A DNA stretch of 55,072 bases from contig JAUNBF010000020.1 in NCBI GenBank assembly GCA_030527185.1, positions 1 to 55,072 of the forward strand, read 5' to 3'. The DNA is from Planctomycetia bacterium. Lineage in GTDB: Bacteria; Planctomycetota; Planctomycetia; Pirellulales; Thermoguttaceae. Every line of letters begins with the position of its first letter. The first letter of the stretch is position 1. Shown here piece by piece: positions 1 to 8,881 of the stretch. The notes under the pieces were generated by a model. It searched no databases, had not been told where the DNA came from, and saw nothing but the letters and a program-made list of their open reading frames with translations. The position numbers and the translations under genes are program-made.

Positions 1-1
1 G

Positions 2-1168
2 CCCGCAACGGAAGAACCCGCCCCGGCTCCGGCGGAAAATGCTCCGGCTGTGGATGAACCCACCCCGGCTCCGGTGGAAAATAGCTCGGAACGTGCGAAT
101 CCCTCCCCCTTCCGTCAGGTCGCTTTTCAGACAGGAACAACCATCCCGACGCCGAATATGCCTGGTATGATGAATCCTGCCCCGAACGCACCGGTGGAAT
201 TCATTCCGTTGGAGGAGGTGAAAGAGTCGCTCCGAACTCGGCTGGCACGAGCGGCGGCGGTCGAGGAAATCCAGAAACGTGTCCGGGAAGCGGTGGCCGA
301 ACTGTCGGCTCATCAACGTGCCATGCAGCGATACCAGACGCTCCTCATCCGCAATGAAGGCAAACCGGTCGATACTCCCAAACCGACGTTCAACTTTGCC
401 GATTTGGCCAATCGTTACGGTTTTGAGTACGCGGAATTGCCACTTTTGGACGGTGTGGATTTGCGTGCGTTGCCGTTGGGAAAATCGCAGTGTGAGATGG
501 GCGACTACGTGACGTTTGTCATGGGAACGCTCCCCGAATACCAGCCAGTTCAGAGCTACGACGCGGAATTCAACGTTTACGTCTCCTGGAAGACCGAAAC
601 GGTCGCCGCGAAAGTCCCGCAGTTTACCGACGAAGGCGTGCGTGACAAAGTGCTGGCGGCATGGAAATTCGAGAAAGCCCGTCCTCTGGCAGAAGCGGCT
701 GCGAAAAAGATGGTGGAAGATTGCCAGAAAGCTCAATCGCTGGCGTCGCTGGGCGAAAAAGTCTTTGAAACAGGGCCATTCCAGTGGGTTTCCTACGGAC
801 CACAACCGGAAATTTACCACAGTTTCATGGAGCCGGAAATCTCCCGTGTGGAAAAGATTGATACCGACGACCGGAAAAATGCGGGCAAAGAGTTCATGCG
901 GGCGGTTTTCTCGGCCAAAGAAGGGGACGTTACGCTGGCGGTGGATCGAAGCCGTTCGACGTACTATGTCGTTCAGGTGAAGAAGTATCTCCCCACGCAG
1001 GAAACGTTGCAAAAGATGTTCACCACCACCCCGTTGGCCTATTATAAAACGGCTGCCGACGCGGATTTGCGGGAAGCGGGGGCACTGTGGCTGAATCAGT
1101 TGACGCAGGAAGCTCAATTGCAGTGGCATCGAGACCCGCAGAGTGGGCGTTCCGAATCGGAAGAGTAA
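2..1168 (+). CDS. C-terminal part of a Pro/Ala-rich, SurA-like protein (5' partial)
   Basis: The reading frame is open from the first bases of the window, so the true start lies upstream; a GTG at 50 is only an internal candidate. The first residues are a low-complexity Pro/Ala/Glu linker with a repeated APAPAEN/TPAPVEN unit, followed by an alpha-helical stretch rich in Ala, Glu and Arg (about residues 75-120). The last third contains a segment (VFSAKEGDVTLAVD followed by YYVVQV) that resembles the end of a parvulin/SurA-type peptidyl-prolyl isomerase domain, but I see no clear catalytic core. The likely role is a periplasmic or membrane-tethered folding helper; this rests on weak resemblance. 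A 9-bp hairpin about 130 bp downstream may end the transcript. Confidence 0.6.
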   Translation, partial: PATEEPAPAPAENAPAVDEPTPAPVENSSERANPSPFRQVAFQTGTTIPTPNMPGMMNPAPNAPVEFIPLEEVKESLRTRLARAAAVEEIQKRVREAVAELSAHQRAMQRYQTLLIRNEGKPVDTPKPTFNFADLANRYGFEYAELPLLDGVDLRALPLGKSQCEMGDYVTFVMGTLPEYQPVQSYDAEFNVYVSWKTETVAAKVPQFTDEGVRDKVLAAWKFEKARPLAEAAAKKMVEDCQKAQSLASLGEKVFETGPFQWVSYGPQPEIYHSFMEPEISRVEKIDTDDRKNAGKEFMRAVFSAKEGDVTLAVDRSRSTYYVVQVKKYLPTQETLQKMFTTTPLAYYKTAADADLREAGALWLNQLTQEAQLQWHRDPQSGRSESEE

Positions 1169-1233
1169 AATGAACCTGTGCAGCGGCAGTAACATGCCGC
1201 TGCGAATTTTATAGTATACTCACGTTCCTCTGC

Positions 1234-1269
1234 CTGGAGTACGTCTAAAAAATATTCTCTTCTGTTTTC
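1234..1269 (+). repeat. 36-nt motif, copy 1
   Basis: Starts CTGGAGTACGTCTAAAAAAT and continues with a pyrimidine-rich ATTCTCTTCT block. A copy with two substitutions and two single-base deletions lies at 50777-50810 in the same orientation. Flanking sequence is unrelated between the copies. Function unknown. Confidence 0.4.
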
Positions 1270-1299
1270 AAAATGCCAAATGAGGCAAACAAATTCTGG

Positions 1300-1325
1300 A
1301 AATGCTCTCGATTGAAAGAGCATTT
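1300..1325 (+). terminator. Possible terminator hairpin
   Basis: Perfect 9-bp arms AAATGCTCT (1300-1308) and AGAGCATTT (1317-1325) around an 8-nt loop, followed by only a short T run. It lies downstream of the SurA-like gene. The weak T tract keeps confidence low. Confidence 0.35.
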
Positions 1326-1523
1326 TGGAAGTACGTTTTTATTGGAAGACCGCAAAAATTTCCAAAAAAATATCTTTTTAACAGAGTTTTACCTGACAAC
1401 GGCGTTCTCCCAGGTTATAATGTCGGTTATGTGGAGGTTTTTCGGCATTTCCGGCAACATCCAACCCCGTACCCATGCTCTGCTCGGAACCCGAAACGAC
1501 GGAGAAATATCAATCAAGGGGAG

Positions 1524-2060
1524 TTATCCGTAATTAACAACAACTTTATTCAACGCCCTCATCCCAGCGGCAAGGTGTAAGAGAGGATAGTAGGATTTGT
1601 CGGTTTTTTCGTAGCGGGAGGGAGAGTTTGCGGAAGTGTTTAAGCCAGGAATGGAATGTTTCCACAACCCAGCGACGGGCATGGAAGTTGGGATTGTGTT
1701 CGAGTTCACACTTTTCCGCACCGCGGGAACAGATATGGGGAACGTAACCGGCCGCTTCGACGATAGCTTGGCGAACGACGTAACCTAAATCCAGACAAAG
1801 GTTTAGGGAAAGTGCGGCATCTTCATCTGAGGACACAAAACGTTCCGCGAGCAAGGGTTCCAACATGACCGAATCATGCCGATTCGCCCCGCAAACGACA
1901 TGGAGAACCCTCCACGAAGACGCTGGTTTTCGACCCCATTTTTTCCAAAATCCGTCGGATTGGCTCCGGCAAATTCCGTCGCGAGAGGTGCTTTCATTTG
2001 GCAGCCATCCGCCGACTGCCACTCCCAGTCAATCCCCTTCAATTTACCAAATTTACTCAA
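1524..2060 (-). pseudogene. IS5-family (IS427-like) transposase remnant
   Basis: The minus strand encodes hallmark pieces of an IS5-group DDE transposase spread over two frames: IDWEWQSADGCQMKAPL and ANPTDFGK (about 2042-1940), then GANRHDSVMLEPLL, GYVPHI.SRG and RRWVVETFHSWL in a second frame, then SRYEKTDKSYYPLLHLA back in the first frame (from about 1619). The first frame change coincides with a run of six A on the coding strand near 1940, the kind of site where IS427-group elements do frameshift. The second, near 1620, has no such excuse. The N-terminal helix-turn-helix region expected upstream of the IDWEWQS motif is absent, and no terminal inverted repeats were identified. Judged a decayed, truncated element. 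Confidence 0.8.
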
Positions 2061-2604
2061 CCCAGCCTGATTTTCCTCCTATATTCCTAATTATTGAAAA
2101 AAATTGGGAGAATGTTTGATTGTTTTCGGATAAGTCCTTAATTGGTTTATGGGAGATGATGTATCTATAGCCTTCACACAGGTTCCGCCCTCCAATGTGA
2201 GCGGTCGATTCCAATGGCTGAGGTCGGTCGCTCCCGGCTCCGGCAGGAATTGCGCAAAAAGATACACATCCGGCTTTCCCTGGCTTTGGCTTGCCGTAAC
2301 TCCGCGTCTGTAAAAGGTTTCCGTTAATAATTGCTTCGTCATTTTGCCTCCTACGCCAACGTCGGCACAACAAGTACATGGGCAATCGTCCCAAATGCCG
2401 ACTGCGAAACCAGCACCGAATAACGGGTACTGGCTTCCGGCGTCCAAACACCTTCGCCGCACCCGTTCCCACCGTCACCACAGGAATTTTCCACTCGCGA
2501 AAATCATCCAAACATCTTGCGTTTCTACCTCCTTTTACCATCTTTTTCCAACTCCATCGTGAGTAAAATGTGAGAATATGTTAATTGGAAACGAACTGGC
2601 GACC
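2061..2604. other. Decayed sequence beside the IS remnant
   Basis: About 540 bp with overlapping short frames on both strands, none with a recognisable domain, signal peptide or ribosome binding site. It may be debris of an insertion or of a gene destroyed by the neighbouring IS element. A promoter for the next gene begins at 2605. Confidence 0.4.
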
Positions 2605-2633
2605 TTGACGTTGAATTGTGTTGGAAGTACAAT
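2605..2633 (+). promoter_or_regulatory. Sigma-70-type promoter for the secreted hydrolase
   Basis: TTGACG at 2605-2610, 17-bp spacer, TACAAT at 2628-2633. Predicted transcription start near 2640, about 40 nt before the chosen ATG at 2679. Confidence 0.6.
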
Positions 2634-2678
2634 GAAATGAATGATTTCCATCACCATGTTTCCCTGGGAGTTGATTGT

Positions 2679-5174
2679 ATGTATCTATCCAGAAATTCTT
2701 TTCGTTGTTGTTTATGTTTGTTGATCACTCTTTTGTTTTTTTCTTTAAGGGAAAACCCAAGCGTTTATGGCGAAGAAATTCTTATCGAAGTGCCTGTCGA
2801 ATTGGCTTCGGAAATCACACTCACCTTTCCGATGCTGAAAGGAGATGTCTCGCTTTATTTGGGGGCATTCAACGAATACGACGACGCATGGACAATTTTC
2901 GCCACCCCCTATCTGACCACACCGACGACAGAAGCCAGAAACGCGGATGCGCGAAAGATTTTTCCATCCAACGTTCCTCAGGATTCGCATTGGGGACGCC
3001 GCGACGGGAGTGGGATTCGGCTCGATTTTACGATTCCCACCGATTGGACCAAACCCCTGGTACTTGTTATTCCCTCGGGAATCTATTCCTGGGGCGAACC
3101 GAGAGGGAAATGGCACGTCGAGATATGGCAAGGCTTGAGGCTCAACACGTCGCTACGGCGGGAAGCGGGAGGGCGTTTTTTCTCGATAGAAATTCGGAAC
3201 CCCGAAGTGACGCATGTGGAGTGGGATGTGCCTGATTTTATGGAACTTCGGAAGACACCCAATCGTGCCGAATGGAGCGGTCGAATGCCGGCTCAAGCAT
3301 GTGTGATACGGGCACGGTTGGTCGATCACCAGGGAAAAAAGTGGGAACATGCCTGGGAATTGACGCCGACACTTGCCAAACCCCCGTTGAATCCGTGCGA
3401 AGTTGTGGTGGGGACGTGTTTTTATGGCGACGACAAACCCCTTGCCTCGGAAGAAACCGAATGGGAAGCCCCCGCCCGATCGCCGAGATATACGGAAGCG
3501 TTCTATCTGGAAAAATTTCTTGAATCACCTTACGCGCGGCTGGCCGTTTTTTGGCCTGCGGACGATGAGGTGGTTGGCGAACGCGACGAGTGGATCAAAC
3601 GATTGTCGCAAAAAGGGATTTATTCCATGAGTATCTATCAGCGTCAGTCGGCGGATAAAGTCCAAAAACTCCGCCAAATTTCCAACGAAATGTTTCTGGG
3701 CAACAATCTGGGGGAGTATGCGTCGTATCTTTATCAGGGGCGTTCGGGTGCGGAAGCGTGCCAGATAAAGCAGGTGGGAGACATGGTGCATGCCCGTGAC
3801 GAATTTGTGAAGGGATGGATGCTGAATGGAACCCGTCAATACCATCTCGACTATCCCGTTATCTTCTCCACTTCGGGGGCAGCCGTTGCCGATTATGAGC
3901 TTCAGGGTGGCGTTGACATGATGCTCACAGAGCTTTTCGCGATCGGTGCCCAGAATATCGCTTACGCCTCTTCCGAAATGCGTGGGGCAGCACGCAAATG
4001 GCAGCCTGAATTTTGGGGTGGTTGGCTGGCACACGAATGGCAGACTTGCGTCATTCCCTACGACGTGCCTCAAAAATGGCGGCTTCTTGAAGCGGCTCTC
4101 GCGCAACAGTACATGATGGGTTCCTCCCTCCTGATCAACGAATCGGGTGCCACCTCCACACAGGCAGGATTCTACACTCGCGATTCCGGCAAACAAAATC
4201 GAACCTATTTCTCCGAAACGTGCCAAAATTATCGGGAGATTTTACGAAAATTTGCCGAATTTGCCCAAGAAAATCGTCGAAAATCGAACTCTCCCGAAGT
4301 GAACATAGCCATCCTTCGCGGAAATGCCGACGCCTATATCGGAATCCCTCTTGAGAACCAGGCCGTCTGGTCACAATTCGACGCTGCCCAACGCGACGCG
4401 GATTGGTTTTATGGCGAGCCGGAAGCGTCGTGGGAGGTGGTGAAAGAGACGTTTTTTCCTCTTCCCGAGGATGCCGTCGCACCTTACCAGAACACGTGGC
4501 TTGCCGCGTCGCCTTATGGACAGGTCGATATTGTCGGGATGGACGATTTTATCACACTGGAAGAATTGCGTCGTTACCAATTACTCATTTTTACGGGGTG
4601 GAATTCCATGACGAAACGCCAATTCGACCTCCTGGTGCGTTATGTTGAGGAAGGTGGAATCCTGCTTGCGTCCCCTGTTCATTTCTCCATGCGGACAGAC
4701 CGGCAATTTCGATCGCTCCGTCCCGCGGACTTTCCCAACAACGGCAATCTGGCTCCGCTCATCGACGTGCGAATCAACGAGCGCGGTGAACCGGAACCTG
4801 GAACAAAGGTGGAAGTGCTGGAAAATCAATGCTTTCGGCAAATGCGAGGAAAAGGATACGTGTATCTTATCCGTAAAACGCTCTTTCCAGACGCTTCACA
4901 GATACGCGACGATTATCAAAAATGGATGAGGCATCTTGCAGAACAAATCTCCTCCCCCGTCCTCAGTAAGGGAGAAACTTCGCGTTATTTGTTTTACGCG
5001 GTCTATTCGGATTACATTGATTTTCTCAATGTCGATCTCAACCGTTCTCACGAATTTAACATTCAAATGGATGGACGTACCGAAAAATGGACGCTTCCTC
5101 CCGCCGGTTGGACACGTAAAATGCGAAAGAATCCCACATCTTCCCAGGCCATGTTTACAGAAACATTTCCGTAA
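2679..5174 (+). CDS. Secreted TIM-barrel-like putative glycoside hydrolase
   Basis: About 831 residues. The ATG at 2679 is chosen because a GGGAG site lies about 10 nt upstream and it gives a signal peptide (positive start, then Leu/Phe-rich core ending near VYGEE). An upstream in-frame ATG would put 21 non-hydrophobic residues before the signal. The N-terminal part (to about residue 230) looks like beta-sandwich sequence. The middle contains barrel-like segments such as RLAVFWPADDE, QYHLDYPVIFSTSG and WGGWLAHEWQTCVIPYD. The C-terminal part (LLIFTGWNSM then VRYVEEGGILLASP) resembles the glutamine-amidotransferase-like domain of beta-galactosidase-type enzymes. I cannot place it in a named GH family. 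It stands alone between the IS debris and the HzsA-like gene, with its own promoter. Confidence 0.7.
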   Translation: MYLSRNSFRCCLCLLITLLFFSLRENPSVYGEEILIEVPVELASEITLTFPMLKGDVSLYLGAFNEYDDAWTIFATPYLTTPTTEARNADARKIFPSNVPQDSHWGRRDGSGIRLDFTIPTDWTKPLVLVIPSGIYSWGEPRGKWHVEIWQGLRLNTSLRREAGGRFFSIEIRNPEVTHVEWDVPDFMELRKTPNRAEWSGRMPAQACVIRARLVDHQGKKWEHAWELTPTLAKPPLNPCEVVVGTCFYGDDKPLASEETEWEAPARSPRYTEAFYLEKFLESPYARLAVFWPADDEVVGERDEWIKRLSQKGIYSMSIYQRQSADKVQKLRQISNEMFLGNNLGEYASYLYQGRSGAEACQIKQVGDMVHARDEFVKGWMLNGTRQYHLDYPVIFSTSGAAVADYELQGGVDMMLTELFAIGAQNIAYASSEMRGAARKWQPEFWGGWLAHEWQTCVIPYDVPQKWRLLEAALAQQYMMGSSLLINESGATSTQAGFYTRDSGKQNRTYFSETCQNYREILRKFAEFAQENRRKSNSPEVNIAILRGNADAYIGIPLENQAVWSQFDAAQRDADWFYGEPEASWEVVKETFFPLPEDAVAPYQNTWLAASPYGQVDIVGMDDFITLEELRRYQLLIFTGWNSMTKRQFDLLVRYVEEGGILLASPVHFSMRTDRQFRSLRPADFPNNGNLAPLIDVRINERGEPEPGTKVEVLENQCFRQMRGKGYVYLIRKTLFPDASQIRDDYQKWMRHLAEQISSPVLSKGETSRYLFYAVYSDYIDFLNVDLNRSHEFNIQMDGRTEKWTLPPAGWTRKMRKNPTSSQAMFTETFP

Positions 5175-5328
5175 ATGGGTATAAAAAGAGTGAATGTTTT
5201 TTAAGGCGTATTCACACCAATATTCCCATCGTCACAGGAATGAAAAAACGGAATTTTTTATCTCTTGATCATCCTACGGTAGCTTTAAAAAAGGCAAATT
5301 TGGCAGTTACGCGGAGGTGGAAAGTCCC

Positions 5329-5357
5329 TTGACAGAGGAAAGCGAGTGTGTTATAAA
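5329..5357 (+). promoter_or_regulatory. Sigma-70-type promoter for the HzsA-like gene
   Basis: TTGACA at 5329-5334, 17-bp spacer, TATAAA at 5352-5357. The predicted start near 5364 leaves a leader of about 95 nt before the ATG at 5460; it includes an imperfect hairpin around 5368-5389. Confidence 0.75.
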
Positions 5358-5459
5358 GAAAAAATGCTTGTTTCATGGGATGAAAGCTGAAAACGCCCGT
5401 GGAGCCTGTTTGTCCAAGAATTTCCCACCTGAATATCCTGAAAAAAAGGAGTCTGAAGA

Positions 5460-7916
5460 ATGTCAAGAATGTTTTTCTCTGGAGTTGTGGTCTGGCTGTT
5501 GAGTTCTGCTTTGTGGGGGGGAAAATACGACGCGCCACCAGCTAATGAGGCAATGAAAAACCATATCCAGACCGACTGGCGGATTCAGGATTTGGGCACG
5601 TTGGAGGTGGCAACGCTTTTTCAGACGGAATCGAACGAACGGGAAAAGGCGTGTGTTGAGAAGGTTCTGGTGGAATTGAAACGGCGTGGTGCGGAAGTTA
5701 CGGAAGCGGAAAAAACGCTGGCGGAACTTCAGGCGGTTCCCGGGAACGATCCCCGTTGGCAGGCTCTTTACACACAGGTTTGCCAGGAGCGTCGGGCGTT
5801 GCGATTGAAGACGCTGCGGAAGGAGTTTCCGTGCTTTGTTTTTACGAAGCATTTCAATATGGGTGGGTCGCATTATGCTTACACGGAAGGTTTGAGCGAT
5901 GCGCAGGCGGAACGGCAATTTGCGGCTGGGACGGCGTTGTGTCTGCTGGAATGCCAGGCGGATGGAGAATGGGTTCAGCGGGATTTGATCGTGGATGAAA
6001 AGGGGGTGATTCGCGACCCGGTGGTGACGTTTGACGGTCGGAAGATTATCTTTTCATGGAAAAAATCGGATCGGGAAGATGATTACCACTTGTACGAATA
6101 CAATCTGGACACGAACGCGACTCGACAATTGACGTTTGGGCTTGGATTTGCGGACTACGAGCCATGTGTGCTGCCCAACGGAGACATTCTTTTCAATTCC
6201 ACGCGGTGCATTCAGGTGGTCGATTGCTGGTGGACGGAGGTTTCCAACCTGTATCGGTGTGATAAGGATGGAAAGAATATGAAGCGGATTTCGTTTGACC
6301 AGGTGCATACGAATTATCCCTCCCTTTTGCCGGATGGACGGATCATTTACACGCGGTGGGACTACAACGATCGGGGACAGATATATCCGCAGGGACTTTT
6401 CCAGATGAATGCTGATGGAACGGGGCAAACGGAGTGTTACGGGAACAATTCGTGGTTTCCGACGACGATTCTCCATGCCCGTGGGATTCCCCATTCGCAT
6501 AAAATCGTGGCGGTTTTGTCGGGGCACCATACCGCGCAGCGGGGAAAATTGGCGATTCTCGACACATCGAAAGGTCGGCAGGAAACGGAAGGGGTGCAGT
6601 TGATTTCGCCGATTCGGGAGACGAATGTGGAACAATGGACGCGATACGAAGGGCATACGGATGCCTGGGGACAGGAAGGGGAACAGTTTCAGTATCCGTT
6701 TGCGTTGAACGAACGGGAATTTGTCGTGGCGTACAATCCCGATTGCGGTGGTTCCCGGAAATATCGCACGCCGTTTGGGATTTATTATATGGACATCGAC
6801 GGGAATCGGGAATTGCTCGTTTACGACAGTCGGATTTCGTCGAATCAGCCTTTTGCGGTCAAGGCACGGGAAGAGGTTCCCCTGCGTCCGTCGTCGGTGG
6901 ATGAATCGGTGGACTATGGGACGTATTACGTGCAGGACGTCTTCTTCGGTCCCGGTTTGCAGGGAGTGGAACGTTCGCGGGCAAAGAAAATTCGAGTCAT
7001 TGGGTTGGAGTTTCGCAGTGTGGGCATTGGAAGCAACGGAAATGGTGGTCCTTCCGGCGGGGCGCTGGTCAGTACACCGGTGGCCATTGGTCAGGGGACG
7101 TGGGACGTGAAGATTCCTCTGGGAGACGCGACGATTTATGAAGATGGTTCGGCCTGTTTCAAGGTTCCTGCGCACCAGCCGTTGTATTTTCAGGTGTTGG
7201 ATGAAAAAGGGCATTGTATTCAGACGATGCGTTCGTGGAGTACGCTCCAACCGGGAGAAAATTTCTCCTGTTTGGGTTGTCACGAAGATAAAAATACGGG
7301 GACGATGTTGCGAACGGGGATTACGGAAGCGATGAAACGCGGGCCACAGGAACTGGAACCGTTTTATGGCTCGCCGAGAGGGTTCAGTTTCGAGAAGGAA
7401 ATCCAGCCGATTCTGGACAAACATTGCATTCGCTGTCACCAGAATCGGGAAAAAGCTCCACCATTTGCGGTAGGGAAACTGGTGGAATGGGGAAAGTCGC
7501 AGGCAAAAACCAGTGAAAAGCCGTATAGTTTGCTCAACGAGAAAAATCTGGACGCGGAGGCAAAACGGTACTGGAGCGACGCGTACCTGAACTTGACCAG
7601 CGCGGTGCGGGAAAATCGGACGCGGGGATATTCGACCGATGTGGTGAATTGGCTGAACATTCAGGAAGGGCCTCAGTTGCAGCCACCTTACCAAGCCGGA
7701 GCGTTTCGGAGTCGGCTGCTGAAGATGTTCGATACGGAAAAACCGCACAACGACGTGGTGCTTTCACGGGAGGAACTGGACAAGCTGGCATTTTGGATCG
7801 ACGCACTGGTGCCCTATTGCGGCGATTACACGGAAAATAATGCGTGGGACGAGGCGGACTGGAAAAAGTATGAATATTATGAGGAGAAAAAGAAGCGGTC
7901 TCTTGACGGAAACTGA
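5460..7916 (+). CDS. HzsA-like secreted propeller / di-haem cytochrome c protein
   Basis: 818 residues starting at ATG 5460 behind AAGGAG. A short hydrophobic N-terminus (MFFSGVVVWLLSSALW) looks like a signal peptide. A helical region (about 30-125) is followed by propeller-type repeats (DPVVTFDGRKIIFSW, NGDILFNSTR, YPSLLPDGRIIYTRWDYNDRG), a middle region typical of proteins annotated as hydrazine synthase alpha-subunit middle domain, then two CXXCH haem sites: CLGCH (about residue 604) and CIRCH (about 656). HzsA in anammox bacteria makes hydrazine, but no HzsB/C partner is here, so the name indicates fold and not activity. Homologues are common in planctomycetes of unknown biochemistry. It probably acts as an exported electron-transfer or oxidoreductase protein. 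The promoter for rpsD starts inside its last codons. Confidence 0.85.
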   Translation: MSRMFFSGVVVWLLSSALWGGKYDAPPANEAMKNHIQTDWRIQDLGTLEVATLFQTESNEREKACVEKVLVELKRRGAEVTEAEKTLAELQAVPGNDPRWQALYTQVCQERRALRLKTLRKEFPCFVFTKHFNMGGSHYAYTEGLSDAQAERQFAAGTALCLLECQADGEWVQRDLIVDEKGVIRDPVVTFDGRKIIFSWKKSDREDDYHLYEYNLDTNATRQLTFGLGFADYEPCVLPNGDILFNSTRCIQVVDCWWTEVSNLYRCDKDGKNMKRISFDQVHTNYPSLLPDGRIIYTRWDYNDRGQIYPQGLFQMNADGTGQTECYGNNSWFPTTILHARGIPHSHKIVAVLSGHHTAQRGKLAILDTSKGRQETEGVQLISPIRETNVEQWTRYEGHTDAWGQEGEQFQYPFALNEREFVVAYNPDCGGSRKYRTPFGIYYMDIDGNRELLVYDSRISSNQPFAVKAREEVPLRPSSVDESVDYGTYYVQDVFFGPGLQGVERSRAKKIRVIGLEFRSVGIGSNGNGGPSGGALVSTPVAIGQGTWDVKIPLGDATIYEDGSACFKVPAHQPLYFQVLDEKGHCIQTMRSWSTLQPGENFSCLGCHEDKNTGTMLRTGITEAMKRGPQELEPFYGSPRGFSFEKEIQPILDKHCIRCHQNREKAPPFAVGKLVEWGKSQAKTSEKPYSLLNEKNLDAEAKRYWSDAYLNLTSAVRENRTRGYSTDVVNWLNIQEGPQLQPPYQAGAFRSRLLKMFDTEKPHNDVVLSREELDKLAFWIDALVPYCGDYTENNAWDEADWKKYEYYEEKKKRSLDGN

Positions 7917-7930
7917 AAATCGGTTATAAT
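7903..7930 (+). promoter_or_regulatory. rpsD promoter
   Basis: TTGACG at 7903-7908, 16-bp spacer, perfect TATAAT at 7925-7930. The -35 box lies inside the 3' end of the HzsA-like gene. Predicted transcription start near 7937. Confidence 0.8.
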
Positions 7931-7935
7931 GCCGA

Positions 7936-8022
7936 CTTCCTGTGGACACCGGATGGATTTTCATGAAACCAGGGTGGTTTCGTCACTTCAGTCGCCGAAC
8001 GATTGAGGGGTATCCACAGAAG
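7936..8022 (+). promoter_or_regulatory. Structured 5' leader of rpsD (putative three-way junction)
   Basis: Three helices can be drawn by hand. P1: CTTCCTGTGGA (7936-7946) with TCCACAGAAG (8013-8022), one bulged C. P2: GAAACCA (7965-7971) with TGGTTTC (7975-7981). P3: CTTCAGTCG (7986-7994) with CGATTGAGG (8000-8008), with two G-U pairs. P1 begins at the predicted transcription start and encloses the other two, making a closed three-way junction before the ribosome binding site. S4 represses its own mRNA through leader structures in other bacteria, so autoregulation is a reasonable inference. Confidence 0.55.
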
Positions 8023-8054
8023 ATGAGACGGAATTTATCACGAAAGGAAAGAAA

Positions 8055-8687
8055 ATGGCTCACTACAATGGTCCCAAGGCTCGTATCAACCGTCGTTTGG
8101 CCAGCAAACAGGACGAACGGCTGGTTCCGATTTTTGAGAGTGCTGGAGCGGTTCGCGCGTTGGAACGCCGTCCGTTCGCGCCGGGAATGGCTCGTGCCCA
8201 TGGTCGAAAATCGGTTTACGGCCAGTCGCTTGCGGAAAAGCAGAAGATTAAGTATTATTACGGACTCAGTGAGCGGCAGTTGCGGAAATTGTACTCCATT
8301 GCCAAGCGTCAGAAGGGGAATACCGGGGACAATCTGAAGATTTTGTGCGAACGCCGTCTGGATAATGTGATTCGTCGCGCTGGTTTGTGCAAAACCCGTC
8401 CGCAAGCTCGTCAGGGTGTGGCGCACCGTCATTTTCTGGTCAATGGCCGTCCGACGAATGTGGCTTCTTTCTCGGTGCGTCCGGGCGATGTGATTTCGGT
8501 CGCTTCCTCACAGAAGTTGCGGGAACTGTATAAGCTGATTGCGGCGGACAATTCGACCGGGATTGATTTGCCGTGGCTTTCGGTGGATATGGAGAATTTG
8601 ACGATTACCGTAACGAGTATGCCGATGGCGGAAGATTTCAGCCTGCCAGTGGAAATCGGGCTGGTGGTCGAGTTCCTGGCTCGATAA
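8055..8687 (+). CDS. rpsD: 30S ribosomal protein S4
   Basis: 210 residues, the usual size for S4. The ATG at 8055 follows GAAAGGAAAGAAA. The N-terminus carries the conserved region around EKQKIKYYYGLSERQLRKL, and the S4 RNA-binding fold is seen at LCERRLDNVIRRAGL and ARQGVAHRHFLVNGR. S4 nucleates 30S assembly by binding the 5' domain of 16S rRNA. The gene is transcribed alone: its own promoter and leader upstream and an intrinsic terminator at 8718. It is not in a ribosomal-protein or rpoA cluster here. Confidence 0.98.
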   Translation: MAHYNGPKARINRRLASKQDERLVPIFESAGAVRALERRPFAPGMARAHGRKSVYGQSLAEKQKIKYYYGLSERQLRKLYSIAKRQKGNTGDNLKILCERRLDNVIRRAGLCKTRPQARQGVAHRHFLVNGRPTNVASFSVRPGDVISVASSQKLRELYKLIAADNSTGIDLPWLSVDMENLTITVTSMPMAEDFSLPVEIGLVVEFLAR

Positions 8688-8717
8688 GTTTTTTGAGCCA
8701 TCTAAAAATTGGGAAAG

Positions 8718-8753
8718 AAGCGCGTTTTGGCATGTACAAAACGTGCTTTTTTT
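8718..8753 (+). terminator. Intrinsic terminator of rpsD
   Basis: Arms AAGCGCGTTTTG (8718-8729) and CAAAACGTGCTT (8737-8748) with one G-T wobble, a 7-nt loop and a run of T. It lies 30 bp after the rpsD stop codon. Confidence 0.85.
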
Positions 8754-8841
8754 GTTAGGATGGGACTGGGATTAAATGCCGGGTGTAACGCCGCTTGCGC
8801 CGATGGCGAGAGCGGCTTGCCCGTCAAGAGTTTGAGCGTCG

Positions 8842-8881
8842 TGGAGAGGAAACCTTTCTGGAGAAAGAGTTATCCTCTCCA
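8842..8881 (+). promoter_or_regulatory. Nested hairpin upstream of the BatA-like gene
   Basis: Perfect 9-bp arms TGGAGAGGA (8842-8850) and TCCTCTCCA (8873-8881) enclose a second perfect 5-bp stem CTTTC/GAAAG (8854-8858 and 8863-8867) with a TGGA tetraloop. There is no T run, so it is unlikely to be a terminator. It lies between rpsD and the BatA-like gene and may be part of that gene's leader. Confidence 0.45.

Larger units (their letters stand above)
1169..1523. other. Non-coding gap after the SurA-like gene
   Basis: About 355 bp with no convincing gene. It holds an A/T-rich stretch with a 36-nt motif at 1234-1269 that recurs imperfectly at 50777-50810, and a perfect 9-bp inverted repeat at 1300-1325. 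Short frames here have no recognisable product and no ribosome binding site. Confidence 0.5.

Noticed and set aside
6054..7748. 564-codon open frame on the minus strand opposite the HzsA-like gene
   Set aside because: It mirrors a gene with strong domain evidence, is Arg/Pro/His rich with no recognisable domain and has no ribosome binding site. The same applies to long opposite-strand frames at 12085-13218, 14955-16868, 20173-21180, 34287-35585 and 38413-40314.
5460..7916. Anammox hydrazine synthase
   Set aside because: Partner subunits and nitrogen genes are absent; only the HzsA-like architecture is shared.
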